Assembly (NCBI RefSeq): GCF_021347895.1
Contig: NC_067130.1
Location: 23,013,492 to 23,077,491, forward strand
Source of the DNA: Acanthochromis polyacanthus
Taxonomy: Eukaryota > Chordata > Actinopteri > Pomacentridae
Direction: 5' to 3'
DNA: 64,000 nucleotides
Shown: one piece after another, positions 40,845 through 55,257 of the stretch
How the letters are laid out: each line of letters starts with the position of its first letter
Numbering within the stretch: position 1 is the first letter of the stretch
Program-made: the position numbers and the translations under genes
Notes under the pieces: model-generated
Told to the model about the DNA's origin: nothing
What the model saw: only the letters and a program-made list of their open reading frames with translations
The model's database searches: none

Positions 40845-41180
40845 CCATCCATTATCTATACGCCGCTTAATCCTCATTAGGGTCGTGGGGGTCTGGATTC
40901 TATCCCAGCTGACTTAGGGTGAAGGCAGGGGACACCCTGGAGAGGTCACCAGTCTATCACAGGGCCACACAGAGACAATCACACTCACATTCACACTTTC
41001 GGACAACACACAACCACCAATTAACCTCAGCGTGTTTTTGGCCTGTGGGAAGAACCCAGAATACCTGGCGAAAACCTACGCATGGAGTTTGCATGACAAG
41101 CCTGTCAAGACAGGGATTCGAACCAAGGATCTTCTAGCTGTAAGGTGAAAATGTAAACCACCAAGTCATTGTACTACCCC
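40845..41180 (-). repeat. tRNA-derived SINE, copy 3
   Basis: Same family as 11391-11757, minus orientation, with TATCCCAGCTGACTTAGGGT body text and box B-like GATTCGAACC at about 41114. The 3' tail is near CCATCCATTATC at 40845. Confidence 0.65.
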
Positions 41181-41249
41181 TGTGTCACAAATACCTTTTC
41201 CTAAACTTCATGCAAAAAGCATAGCATATAATATATGGTACCAGTTCTC

Positions 41250-41480
41250 ACTGGTACAGTTGGAACAGTTTTTAATGGACTTACTAGGTAGGTTGTCCAA
41301 GGCTTCCTGGAGAACTTGCCACAGTTCTTCTGAGGATTTAGACTGTCTCAGTGTCCTATCCCTCTTCATTTATTCCCAGATAAGCTCCTTGATGTTGAGA
41401 TCAGGCTCTATGGGGGACACACCATCTGTTGCAGGACTCCTTGGCCTTCTTGTGACTGCAGAGAAGGGCTGCAACTAATC
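41250..41480 (-). pseudogene. Tc1/mariner transposase relic
   Basis: Minus-strand text corresponds to the region after the first catalytic acids of a Tc1-like protein (PDLNIKELIWE followed by LRQSKSSEELWQVLQEAL). Short and decayed. Confidence 0.5.
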
Positions 41481-42412
41481 AGTTCATCTTCCAGTTGTTT
41501 TCTCAGTCATTTGTTAGATATCTCACACAAAAACGTTAAACACAGTTCTCTACAGTCCAAATTGGAACTTTCAAAAGTCCTATTTTCTCCAACAGTGCAA
41601 AACCTTAAGATATCCAGCTAAGAGTACTACAAAAATAAAAAATAGCAAATTCACACAGGAGGTTGGAACCATGGAAAGTTTAGGTATTTCTGCTTTTAGA
41701 AATGTATTTATCAAAATAGATGCAGATTAATCAATGAACTGACTAATAATGACAGCTCTACTGATAATTCCTCCTGATGACTTGCCTCTCTGATGGGTTT
41801 ATTTGATGCATAAGAATCAAAATGTCTAAAACATCTTAAACCGTTGCACACTTCCTGTATATAGGTGCACACACTTTCACCCTGTCTCATAGGGCTAGTA
41901 GCTACGGCGCTTTAGTCAGACATTTCCATAGCAGAAGACATTTATTATTGAATGTAAATGATTTTAACAAGCCACAGCATTAGCTGAACACTGTGACCTG
42001 ACTGTGTGCTGCCTTGACCTGATTGCACATCCGTCTTAGCAAACTGGAAGTTGCAGCCACAGTGAGAATGAAATCTGGGACAGCCCAGGTCAACCTAAAA
42101 AAGGTGACCATGTGACGCACTTCCTCCATAGTCTATTATTTCTGTTCATAATGAAGTAGGGCACCTGTGAGACACTTGGATATCTTCAACCAGCAATCTG
42201 TATAGTAAAAAGAATATGAATGTGAACATATTGAATATTAGATGATTGCAACTGCATGTCTCTTGTTAGACATATTAGCACATCACAGGTTTACATTGGT
42301 ACAAGTGGCACTTTGGTTTGATTGCCACAGTTTCCAGTATTTAGTTGCAGAGCTTTCCTGTATTTTTAATACAGTACATCTCAACAGTCTTTTACTTTTT
42401 ATTTCTAATCAG
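41481..42412. other. scai intron, unassigned
   Basis: Nothing recognised up to the splice acceptor at 42411-42412. Confidence 0.5.
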
Positions 42413-42537
42413 GTGTGAAAAGTCAGTGTCATGACTGGAGCTGAGACCGAAGATGATATTCCATTAGGCGAAAGGAAGACTGTCACTGATTTCTGCTATC
42501 TCCTGGATAAATCCAAACAACTCTTCAATGGGCTACG
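42413..42537 (+). CDS. scai: scai first coding exon
   Basis: SCAI (suppressor of cancer cell invasion) is a nuclear cofactor that restrains MRTF/SRF transcription and also acts in DNA double-strand-break repair. The exon follows acceptor TTTCTAATCAG. The ATG is at 42431, giving MTGAETEDDIPLGERKTV and FCYLLDKSKQLFNGL, then a split arginine codon at donor GTAAAT (42538). This matches the conserved SCAI N-terminus (EDDIPxGERKTVTDFCYLL). The remaining exons of this about 600-residue protein were not found before the window's end, so the intron exceeds 21 kb. In human, SCAI is next to PPP6C, which supports the call. Confidence 0.85.
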
Positions 42538-42574
42538 GTAAATTTTAACTCACTCTGTTGTCTTCCATCTGGTA

Positions 42575-44200
<1,626 letters not shown>

Positions 44201-44212
44201 TACATTTTGTGA

Positions 44213-44440
44213 CGCATTTGGTTTATTGGTTGTGTGTGGGGAAACATACTATGAAAAGGAGTGGAACAAGCCTGAGGTGTGTTTGCATTGGACATTTCTG
44301 CAACATTCAGTACCAGTGCAGGAACAGTGGAGTTCAGGGTGGTAGGTGGGTATGTAGTGCATCTTGACATGCATTACTGGAGATCGTGTCCTGTACTGGA
44401 GTCTGACCAAATGACCAATAATCTGCTTTTAGCAAAAAAA
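44213..44440. repeat. interspersed repeat segment, copy 1
   Basis: About 230 bp closely similar to 47120-47370, in the same orientation. Shared text includes ATTCAGTACCAGTGCAGGAA and GGTGGGTATGTAGTGCATCT. Followed by A-runs (44435 and 44490). Confidence 0.7.
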
Positions 44441-44782
44441 AAAAAAAAATACAGTTAAGTTTTTTGATGGCATCCCTTACATGTTTTTAGTAAAAAAAAA
44501 AAAAAACTTTGTTAAAAATGAATATTTGAGACAAACTACTAGTACAATATTGTCAGTGAACAACGTGGGTTTCCAGTGCTCCAGCTGTAACTGACTAGCA
44601 AGTAGCACAAATAGCTTTATGTCTAACTAATTAATCTTCAGATACAGACAAAGGAGAAATTAGTATAGCTTTTGTTTATTTACTGGCTATAACTCCCTTA
44701 GGGACTGCTTCACAAACACAGTCAAGCTTGTCAGCATGCTGTAGCCAAGACTATTCAACTTGCTGTTAAGTGCATGTGTGAA

Positions 44783-45133
44783 CTAGCCTAGCCATGCTAC
44801 ACCCATGTTTCTGACGGCACAAGGGTCTAGGGAAGCTCGACAGGGAGGGAGGCGGGCTAAAAGGTTGTCTATCAAATCCCTCTGCAGCAATTGGGTAGGT
44901 ATATAACCAATCAACGCAACGAATAGGCTGACGTATTCCGAGAGCACCGGCGGATTGTGGCTAAGTCCCATTAGCTTCCCAACCAGCGGAGCCAACTGGT
45001 ATATTAAGGATTTGCCATATCCCGTCGGCATAAGTCCAAATACGTCTTTCTTCTCAATGAAACACTTAAGTGCCGTCCTTTGTTTATCTTTCAAGTTGAA
45101 TTTTAGCTTCAAATCTTTAAGGGCTGTGGCCAA
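44783..45133 (-). pseudogene. RecQ-type helicase N-terminal fragment in TIR element copy 2
   Basis: About 116 codons. The expected initiation codon is TTG where copy 1 has ATG, so it is probably mutated. After it come ATALKDL, a helical lead ending KCFIEKKDVFGL, the Walker A motif TGYGKS and LIYQLAPLVGKL. Then unrelated sequence runs to a stop lying exactly at the element border. No later helicase motif is present. Confidence 0.72.
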
Positions 45134-45357
45134 AGCCGAGTTGAAAGATAACCGTTTATTGTACGCCGGTTGTTTCTGTCAGAATCGTCACGCCTCTGTC
45201 GTCACTTCGTTACGCCCGCCTTCTGACTCTACACTTCACGGTGATTGGTCCGGCCAGTTTTAGGAGAATCCAGCCTCGAGCCTTATGGAGGCTAACTAGA
45301 CCCTCCCTGGCAGAGAATTAAATTCGTTGCCGTGGGTTGTCTAGCGCGGCTAGGCTA
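44784..45357 (-). mobile_element. RecQ-bearing TIR element, copy 2 (574 bp)
   Basis: Ends TAGCCTAGCC and the exact inverse GGCTAGGCTA, flanked by a perfect 9-bp repeat TGTGTGAAC (44775-44783, 45358-45366). On the minus strand a promoter-like region (CCAAT, AAGGCGGGCG, GTGACGACAG) precedes a RecQ fragment, the same order as in copy 1 (1880-2448). Sequence identity outside the helicase part is modest, so the two inserts are old or came from different subfamilies. Confidence 0.82.
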
Positions 45358-45840
45358 TGTGTGAACTGCTTTCATACAGTTATGTTATTCAAGTTATACA
45401 AACTTAGAAATGAGGTGACATGGTTCATTATCATTAATGCATTACATGTGAAAATGAGACAGATCCACAAACCTTAACTGTGACCTCAACCCTGGCAAAA
45501 ATATGAGGATGTTCATTCAGTTGTTTAATTATGTAGAAAAAGCAAATCACAGACATGCCATAAAACTATTTTTGATCAAAAAGTCAACACTTTGGCCTTA
45601 ACAAACATTGAAAAAATGAAAGAAAGAAAATTGTTGTAGTCAGTCACAATTTTTTTTAAGCTCACACAGAGGAAAAAATATGGATTCACTCAATTCCAAG
45701 GAAAATATTATGGGATCACGCTGTAATTTGCAGTTCTAAAACAAACACCTGCAACAGATTAAATCTGCTAATCCGTCCGTAATTAAAAAAGAAAGCTCAC
45801 ACCTTGGGGAGCTGTTGCACCAAGCGGATTGACATAAACC

Positions 45841-46786
45841 ATGGCTCCAACACCAGAGATGCCCGTTGAAACAAAGGGGAAGATTATAAAACTTGTTCAA
45901 GAAGGTAAATCATCATGGAATGTTGCAAAAGGTATTGATTGTTCATAGTCAGCTGTGTCTAAAAACTGGACTAATTACAAACACCAGTATGCTACTGGTA
46001 GACCAAGGAACACATCAAAGTGTCAAGATAGAAAACTTTAAGCCTTATGTCTTGAAAGCAGAAAATGAACAACAAAACAAATGAGGAACAAATGGACGGA
46101 AACTGGCGTCAATGTCTGTGACTGAACTGTAAGAAATTGCTTTAAGGAAAAGGGATTTACATACAGAAAAGCCAAACAAAAGCCATCGTTAACACCTAAA
46201 CAGAACAAACAAAATTACAGTGGGCTAAAGAAAAGCTGTCATGGACTGTGGATGACTTTATGAAATGATATTCAACGATGAATCGTAAATCTGCATTGGG
46301 CAAGGTGATGATACTGGAACTTTTGTTTGGTGCCATTCCAGTGAAATTTCTAAAGACAACTGCCTGCAGAAAGCGTCCAAATTTCCACAGTCATTGATGA
46401 TATTGGGGCTTCATGTCGGGTAAAGGCACGGGGCAGATGGCAGTCATTATGTCTTCAATAAATGCACAAGTTTACATTGACATTTTGGACATTTCTCCTA
46501 TTCTATATCAGTTGAAAGATGTTTGGTGATGATGACACAATTTTTGAAGATGATAATGCTTCTTGTAATTGGGCAAAAGACATGAAAATTTTCCTTCAAA
46601 ATATGTGGGATTTCAATTCAGCTGAAAATCTATGGTGGAAATTGAAGAAAATGGTCCATAACAAGGCTCCAACTTGCAAAGCTGATCTGGTAACAGCAAT
46701 AAGAGAAAGTTGGAGCTGATGAAGAATTCTTTTTTTAAATAGCTAAGTCCATGCCTCAGAGAATTCAAGCTGTTATGGTGATGTAA
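45841..46786 (+). pseudogene. Tc1 transposase relic
   Basis: Starts MAPTPEMPVETKGKII with a HTH-like part. Later frames give DDTIFEDDNASCNWAKDM and ENLWWKLKKMVHNKAPTC, the regions around the second and third catalytic acids. It ends near SMPQRIQAVM. Many frameshifts and stops. Confidence 0.75.
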
Positions 46787-46960
46787 CAAAGCACTAATAG
46801 TGTTGTGTTTTGATCATGATTCCATAATATTTTCTTCAGAATTGAGTGAGTCCATATTTTTTTCTTCTGCTTGATCTAACAAAAGCAATTGTGACTGACT
46901 ACAACAATTTTCTTTCTTTTTCAAATGTTACTTAAAGCCAAAATGTTGGACTTGTGTTGA

Positions 46961-47480
46961 ACTTAAAAAGCACTCAGAGAACGCAGTCCTCCACCAACGC
47001 TGTTCATTCCCCATATGACATTGTCAGAAATGGAGCATTTTATTTATTTATTTTTTTAGAAATCCAGCATTTGTGATTAGTTATTGATGATCAAAATTCA
47101 CAGCAACATAGAATGTGGCCATTTATTGGCTATGTGTGAGAAAACATGTTATGAAAAGGAGTGGAATGAGTCTGAAGTGTGTTTGCGTTGGACAGTTCTT
47201 CAACATTCAGTACCAGTGCAGGAACAATGGAGTTCAGGGTGGTAGGTGGGTATGTAGTGCATCTTGACATGCATTACTGGAGGTTGTGTCCTGTCCTGGT
47301 CTGTGCTGTACTGAAATCTGACCAAATGGCTAACAAAATGCTTTTAGCCAAAAAATTACAGTTAAGATTTTTCCATCTATTTATCCATTTTTGAGTAATA
47401 TTGCTAACAGACAAACAGACAGACAAACCAGCGCCAATCATCACTAAACTCCATCGCGTTTTTTGGTGGAGTAATAACAG
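46961..47480. mobile_element. repeat inserted in the Tc1 right terminal repeat
   Basis: Starts near AAAAAGCACTCAGAGAACGC, with CCTCCACCAACGC on the left and the partial inverse TTTTTTGGTGGAGTAAT on the right. Contains repeat segment copy 2 (47120-47370, similar to 44213-44440) and an ACAGACAAACAGACAGACAA stretch like that at about 10740. No coding potential. Confidence 0.55.
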
Positions 47481-48020
47481 TAGTTTTGTGGCATGTCTGT
47501 TATTTGCTTTTTTCTACGAAATCAAACAACTGAATGAACATCCTCACAGAGTAGCAATTCCATAACTGTTGCCAGGGGTTGTACTCTGCAGTGGTCAGAG
47601 CTGTATTGCTTTCTGTGTTTGCATCTTGTTAGCAGTTGAGATGCTTTGTTCTCTGGTGGACATGCTACAAAGTAGCAATCCTGGTAGTAACCTTTATTTT
47701 ATTTTAATTTCTTTGTTTGCCATAGATAGAATTTTTTTGCAATTACTTTCAACTGGTGAATAAAAACAACACGTTGATGGTCAGTCTGTCTGATAGGCCT
47801 GATCAGTCGGTCACTGACGATACTGAGTAGATTCAGTATTCACTATGGAGTGACACACAATTTTCGAATTACTATAGTTTCTTTATCATAGTCATAGTAA
47901 AATTAATTAATTCATTCATGGTGTGCTTTTCGTACTTGGTGAGGTTTACAGATTTTAAATTTCTGGGAAAAAAATAGCCCTGGGATTGCATATATATATG
48001 TTACAGGTGAAATTAGAATG

Positions 48021-48446
48021 CAGGCAGATTTTAAATCCACCTATGCAGAATTAGAATTTTGATTTCACCTAGGCTAGATTGAAATTTGAAGGGTTTTGAA
48101 TATGATATGCTCTGTTAATGTAATTATTTGTTTTCCCTAAAATTATGTACCTTGAAATTTGGTTTTAGATACAAGGTAAATAATTACTTTAGAAGTAATG
48201 TCAACTTTTGTCCTCAACACTTGGCAAAACAAACAAGGAAAAAATGATGTTGTCAAAGTAGTTTCTGTTTTTTTTTTTTCATATACTGTATACCAAAATC
48301 CTGTTAGGGTTAGGGTTATTCTTTCTAATATGCAGGCAATTAATATATCAAGATGGAAATCTGTACAACAACCATGGTAGGATTTTGATTTCACCTAGGC
48401 AAAATCAAAATTCTAATTCTGCCTAGGCGGATTCTAAATCTGCCTG
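48021..48446. mobile_element. inverted-repeat MITE, 54-bp arms
   Basis: The arms at 48021-48074 and 48393-48446 begin CAGGCAGATTTTAAATCC and contain AGAATTAGAATTTTGATT. The centre is AT-rich and carries TTAGGGTTAGGGTTA (48304-48318). No transposase. Confidence 0.65.

Positions 48447-48450
<4 letters not shown>

Positions 48451-48496
<46 letters not shown>
48451..48496. repeat. (TA)n then (CA)n microsatellite
   Basis: About 21 TA units passing into CA, directly at the left border of Tc1 copy C. Confidence 0.95.

Positions 48497-50131
<1,635 letters not shown>

Positions 50132-50168
<37 letters not shown>
50132..50168. repeat. (GT)n microsatellite
   Basis: About 15 GT units immediately right of Tc1 copy C. 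Confidence 0.95.
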
Positions 50169-50171
<3 letters not shown>

Positions 50172-51138
50172 GACACACACATATACGTTCACATATCTGT
50201 TTATTTGCCTCAGCAGCCAGGCTAGAGCATGACAATCTGATTGATGGATCTGGCAGCTGCGGTATAAAAGGTTGACTGCAGGCCCAACTCAGGGTTTGAG
50301 AACATCTGAAAACTTTTCAACATGTTTTCTTCCACACATTTTTAAAAATGTATGTTTGTATGTAAACACTCACAAAGATGCTAGAAAAGACAATTGACCA
50401 AACAGAGGGCAGGAAAGGACAATTTTAGTAAAGATTAAAAAAAGTCTTAGGTCTCCATGAAGAAACACTAAATGTAGAAAAGATGATTTTTAAGTGGTGT
50501 CACTGTAACTTTTATTGAATTATCAATAATTTAAGAAACCTAGTAATAGATTTTAAAAAAACATATTTACCCCAACTCATTTTATTTAAAAACAATTCCT
50601 GAAGACAAATATCAACAAAACCATCTTCAGTGGATTTAGTGGACATTCAACAACATTCTTGGTTACAATAGCAGCAGTTATGTAAGATGGGCAACTTGTC
50701 TGCATCAATGACATGAAATTGACTCATATGGCTATTTTTTCTGCTTTCTTGATTTGGAAATTGAAACCTTTTTTCATGCGATTATATAATAGAAGCAATT
50801 ATCAGCTGAGCATCACTGACCTATTTACACTATATATAGGCTAATTGTGATTAGCTGTATTCTGATTGGTGCTCCAGTAGCACAGTTATGCACTGCCATC
50901 TCAAACTTTATTGGCATGACATTTTGAACATTGAATAATAACAGTCTGTCTGTTGGTGGATTCATTCTTTGCTGCATTTCTTGGTTTCCCATTGTGTCCA
51001 TTATTTTCCTCTTTATTTTAGTATTTTCTATTCTGTCCCCTATTTATATATATTTTCTAAATTATTGATTGCTCTTTCAGGGCTCCAGAGGCAACCATTT
51101 CGTTCTCACATACAACCAATAATCTGTCCATTGTAACT
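50169..51138. other. scai intron, unassigned
   Basis: Nothing recognised. Confidence 0.5.
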
Positions 51139-52749
51139 ACAGGTAAAAGCCAGAAAATTAGAATATTTTCATAAACTTGATTTATTTCCGTAATTGCGAA
51201 CAAAAGGTATAACTTTTACATTATATGTAATCATTGCACGCAGACTGATGCACTTCAAATGTTTATTTATTTAATTTTGATGATCATAGGTGGCAACAAA
51301 TGAAAATCCGACATTCCGTGGGTCAGAAAATTAGAATATTACCTGAGGCCAATACAAAAACAGGATTTGTAGAAATGTTGGCCAACTGAAAAGTATGAAC
51401 GTGAAAAATATGAGCATGTACAGTACTCAATACTTGGTTGGAGCTCCTTTTGCCTCAATGACTGCATTAATGCGGCGTGGCATGGAGTCGATCAGTTTCT
51501 GGCACTGCTCAGGTGTTATGAGAGCCCAGGTTGCTTTGATAGTGGCCTTCAGCTCTTCTGCATTTTTGGGTCTGGCATTCTGCATCTTCCTCTTAACAAT
51601 ACCCCACAGATTTTCGATGGGGCTAAGGTCGGGCGAGTTGGCTGGCCAATTGAGTACAGAAATATCATGGTCCTTAAACCAGGCACTGGTAGATTTGGCA
51701 CTGTGTGCAGGCGCCAAGTCCTGTTGGAACATAAAATCCCCACCTCCATAAAGCAGGTCAGCAGCAGGAAGCATGAAGTGCTCTAAAACTTGCTGGTAGA
51801 CGGCTGCGTTGACCTTGGATCTCAGGAAACAGAGTGGACCGACACCAGCAGATGACATGGCACCCCAAACCATCACTGATGGTGGAAACTTCACACTAGA
51901 CTTCAGGCAACGTGGATCCTGTGCCTCTCCTGTCCTCCTCCAGACTCTGGGACCTCGATTTCCAAAGGCAATGCAAAATTTGCTTTCATCAGAAAACATA
52001 ACTTTGGACCACTCAGCTGCAGTCCAGCTCTTTTTTTCCTTAGCCCAGGTGAGACGCTTTGCGCGCTGTTTCTTGTTCAAAAGAGGCTTGACACGAGGTA
52101 TGCGGCAGTTGAAACCCATGTCTTTCATGCGTCTCTTGGTGGTGGATTTTGAAGCACTGACTCCTGCAGCAGTCCAGTCCTTGTGAATCTCCCCCACATT
52201 TTTGAATGGGTTTTTTTTCACAATCTTCACCAGGGCGTGGTGATCCCTGTCGCTTGTACACTTTTTCCTACCACAGTTTTTCCTACCCTTTGCCTCTCCA
52301 TTAATGTGTTTGGACACAGAGCTTTGAGAACAGCCAACCTTTTCAGCAATAACCTTTTGAGTCTTGCCCTCCTTGTGCAATGTGTCAATGGTTGCCTTTT
52401 GGACAGCTGTCAAATCTGAAGTCTTCCCCATGTTTGTGTAAGCTTCAGAACTGGACTGAGAGACCATTTAAAGCCCTTTGCAGGTGTTTTGAGTTAATCA
52501 GCTGGTTAGTGGGTGGCACCAGGTGTCTTCAAACTTGACCCATTTCACAATATTCTAATTTTCTGACCCACGGAATGTCGGATTTTCATTTGTTGCCACC
52601 TATGATCATCAAAATTAAATAAATAAACATTTGAAGTGCATCAGTCTGCGTGCAATGATTACATATAATGTAAAAGTTATACCTTTTGTTCGCAATTACG
52701 GAAATAAATCAAGTTTATGAAAATATTCTAATTTTCTGGCTTTTACCTG
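51139..52749 (-). mobile_element. second Tc1 family, intact, 1611 bp
   Basis: Ends CAGGTAAAAGCCAGAAAATT and inverse, TA on both sides (51137-51138, 52750-52751). The inverted repeats are about 210 bp. The outer CAGAAAATTAGAATATT is repeated inside as TCAGAAAATTAGAATATT (IR/DR type). Encodes an uninterrupted transposase. Confidence 0.95.
51427..52467 (-). CDS. Tc1 transposase, intact (second family)
   Basis: 346 codons from ATG MVSQSSSEAYTN; the usual family start MGKTSDLT lies 12 residues in and may be the true one. HTH region with VIAEKVGCSQSSVSKHI, then GRKKCTSDRDHHAL, second HTH, then the DDE domain: FSDESKFCIAF, PSVMVWGAMSSAG, FQQDLAPAHSAKST and SPDLSPIENLW, with 34 residues between the second D and the E. 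It ends INAVIEAKGAPTKY. No stop or frameshift. Confidence 0.93.
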   Translation of the reverse strand: MVSQSSSEAYTNMGKTSDLTAVQKATIDTLHKEGKTQKVIAEKVGCSQSSVSKHINGEAKGRKNCGRKKCTSDRDHHALVKIVKKNPFKNVGEIHKDWTAAGVSASKSTTKRRMKDMGFNCRIPRVKPLLNKKQRAKRLTWAKEKKSWTAAEWSKVMFSDESKFCIAFGNRGPRVWRRTGEAQDPRCLKSSVKFPPSVMVWGAMSSAGVGPLCFLRSKVNAAVYQQVLEHFMLPAADLLYGGGDFMFQQDLAPAHSAKSTSAWFKDHDISVLNWPANSPDLSPIENLWGIVKRKMQNARPKNAEELKATIKATWALITPEQCQKLIDSMPRRINAVIEAKGAPTKY

Positions 52750-52751
52750 TA

Positions 52752-53511
52752 TACATTTTCATGAGTCACATTCGCCTCCCTGAAAGTTAGCAGGTCAGTC
52801 TGCATGTGGAAGTTCCTGGTAGGCAGGTGAATTAAATCTGATCTTTTTAAACAAATTTTTGGTCAAACCATTCTCAGAGTGTGCAGTAAGTGAGTAGAGA
52901 CCAGAGGTTTCTCTATGCACAGCTACCTAGTAGTAGTGTTGACACATGTGAGATGTTCAGGGAGCTTTGGTAAATTTTAGCATCTTTGAAAGCATATGAA
53001 GCGTTTAGGGAACATTGGCAAATTGTAGCGGGTCCTGAGAGTCTGTATGTAATGCATCAAGAGGGCATTTGTAAATTTCAGCTTCATAAAACAACCTGGC
53101 TTATGAACATTGGCTACGTTGTGCCCTTCAGACTTTGAAAGCACATCTGACTTCCTTTTACCACCTGTTGTCAAGATCTTTGGTCATTTTGAGCTGATCT
53201 CAAGGTATTGTTCAAAACTAGCATTATCATCTCTTTTAGTATCTTACCCGCTATACTCACTTGAACACACCAAGGCAGTTATCTAGACAGAGATGTGTAA
53301 AGAGCACAAACCTAGAAAGTGCTTTTTTTTGTTCATGGTATTTACAACCAAACCAATACTGATGTTAAACAACCCTTTGGCATTGATATTTGGAAGTTTC
53401 TAAATAATCCAACAATTATGTATCACCTTAACATAACATGCCAGATAAACAAACAATCCCGACACCAATCATACAGATATGTTTTTGTTTTATAGAATAT
53501 TCAAGTAATTA
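52752..53511. other. scai intron, unassigned
   Basis: Nothing recognised. Confidence 0.5.
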
Positions 53512-55069
53512 CACTGCTCAAAAAAAATAAAGGAACACTTTGAAAACACATCATATTTCAATGTGGGGAAAAAACAAACTGGATATTTTCATTGATATGG
53601 ACTGGATAGTGTGTTTGGAATGAAAAGATGCCACATTGTTTGATGGGAATGAAAATTATCAAACCCCCAGGAGGGCTAAATTCAAGACACCCCAAAATCA
53701 AAGTGAAAAACTGATGTGGCAGGCTAGGCCATCTTTCTGAAATTCCTTGGCAGCAACTCAAAATGGTATTCAGTAGTTTGTATGGCCTCCATGTGCTTGT
53801 ATGCATGACTGACGATGTCGGGACAAGCTCTGAATGAGACGACGGATGGTGTCCTGGGGTATCTCCTGCCAGAGCTGGACCAGGGCATCACTGAGCTCCT
53901 GTACAGTCTGAGGAGCAACCTGATGGTGTCAGATGGAACAAACCATAATGTTCCAAAGGTGTTCTATTGGATTCAGGTCAGGCGAGCGTGGGGGCCAGCT
54001 AATGGTATCAGTTCCTTCCTCCTCCAGAAACTGCATGAGTTCTCTTACCACATAAGGCCGGGCATTGTCGAATCCAGGACCACTGCACCAATGTCGGGTC
54101 TGACAATGGGTCAAAGGATTTCATCCCGATACCTAATGGCAATCAGAGTGCCATTGTCCAGCCTGTAGAGGTCACATGGATATGCCTCCCCACACCATCA
54201 CTGACCCACCACCAAACCCGTCATGCTGAACAGTGTTACAGGCAGCGTAACATTCTCCACGGCTTCTCCAGACCCTTTCATGCCTGTCACATGCGCTCAG
54301 GGTGAACCTGCTCTCATCTGTGAAAAGCACAGGGCACCAGTGGTGGACTTTCAAATTCCTGTGTTCTATGGCAAATGCCAGCCGAGCTCCATGGTGCCAG
54401 TCAGCGAGCACAGCGGGCACTAGAGGACGCTGGGCCCTCAGACCACTCTCATTACATCTCTTTCTGATTGTTTGGTCATAGACATTCACACCAGCGGTCT
54501 GCTGGAGGTCATTTTGTTGAGATATTGCAGTGCTCATCCTGTTCCTCCTTCCACAAAGGAGCAGATACCTGTCCTGCTGATGGGTTGAGGACCTTCTATG
54601 GTCCTGTCCAGCTCTCTTAGACTAACTGCCTGTCTCCTGGAATCTCCTCCATGCTGTTGAGACTGTGCTGGGAGACACAGCAAACCTTCTGGCAATGGCA
54701 CACACTGATGTGCCATCCTGGAGGAGTTGGACTGCCTGTGGAACCTCTGTAGGGTCCAAGTATCGCCTCATGCTACCAGTAGTGACTCTGACCCTACCCA
54801 AATGCAAAGCTATTGGAAAAACAGTCTGAAAACATTAGGAAGGAAAAAAATGTCAGTGGCCTTCACCTGTAAACTCATTCCTGTTTTGGGGGTTGTCTCA
54901 TTGTTACCCCTCTTGTGCACCTTTTGTTAATTTCATGAACACCAAAGCAGCTGAAACTGACTAAAAACCTCCTCTGTTACTTACTTGACCAGATCAGTAT
55001 CCCACATGTTTGACTAACGTGATGCAATACTTAGATTAAAAAGTGTTCCTTTAATTTTTTTGAGCAGTG
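53512..55069 (-). mobile_element. third Tc1 family (CACTGCTCAAAAAAA ends), decayed
   Basis: Ends CACTGCTCAAAAAAAATAAA and its near-inverse TTTTTTTGAGCAGTG, TA on both sides (53510-53511, 55070-55071). 1558 bp. The transposase reading frame is broken into at least four pieces. Confidence 0.9.
53724..54807 (-). pseudogene. Tc1 transposase pseudogene (third family)
   Basis: Frame pieces from high to low coordinates: MRRYLDPTEVPQAVQLLQDG with HTH VCAIARRFAVSPSTVS; then VNVYDQTIRKRCNESGLRAQ, LFTDESRFTLSACDRHERVW and GGGSVMVWGGIS; then DNARPYVVRELMQFL and [11 protein letters not shown]; then the C-terminal tail. The last D and E lie in a different frame from the first D. Confidence 0.85.
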
Positions 55070-55257
55070 TATAACGTATTCTGGCATACAATACAGGTTT
55101 GACAGCTACTCATTCAGGGGGTTTGTTTAGTTTTACTATTTGCTACGTTACAGAATAAAACTGAAAACATCAAAACACTGAAATATCAACATATACAGAA
55201 TTCTGTAGTAAAAATGTTAAATGAAAATTTGATTTCTCTGGGTCTCTCTTAGCTACA

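Larger units (their letters stand above)
45487..47581 (+). mobile_element. decayed Tc1 element interrupted in its right repeat
   Basis: Outer ends CAACCCTGGCAA (45487) and TTGCCAGGGGTTG (to 47581, followed by TA), then GAGGATGTTCATTCAGTTGT inverted on both sides. Inner repeats contain TTGTTGTAGTCAGTCACAAT. The right repeat is split by about 520 bp (46961-47480) of another repeat family. The transposase is heavily damaged. Confidence 0.75.
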
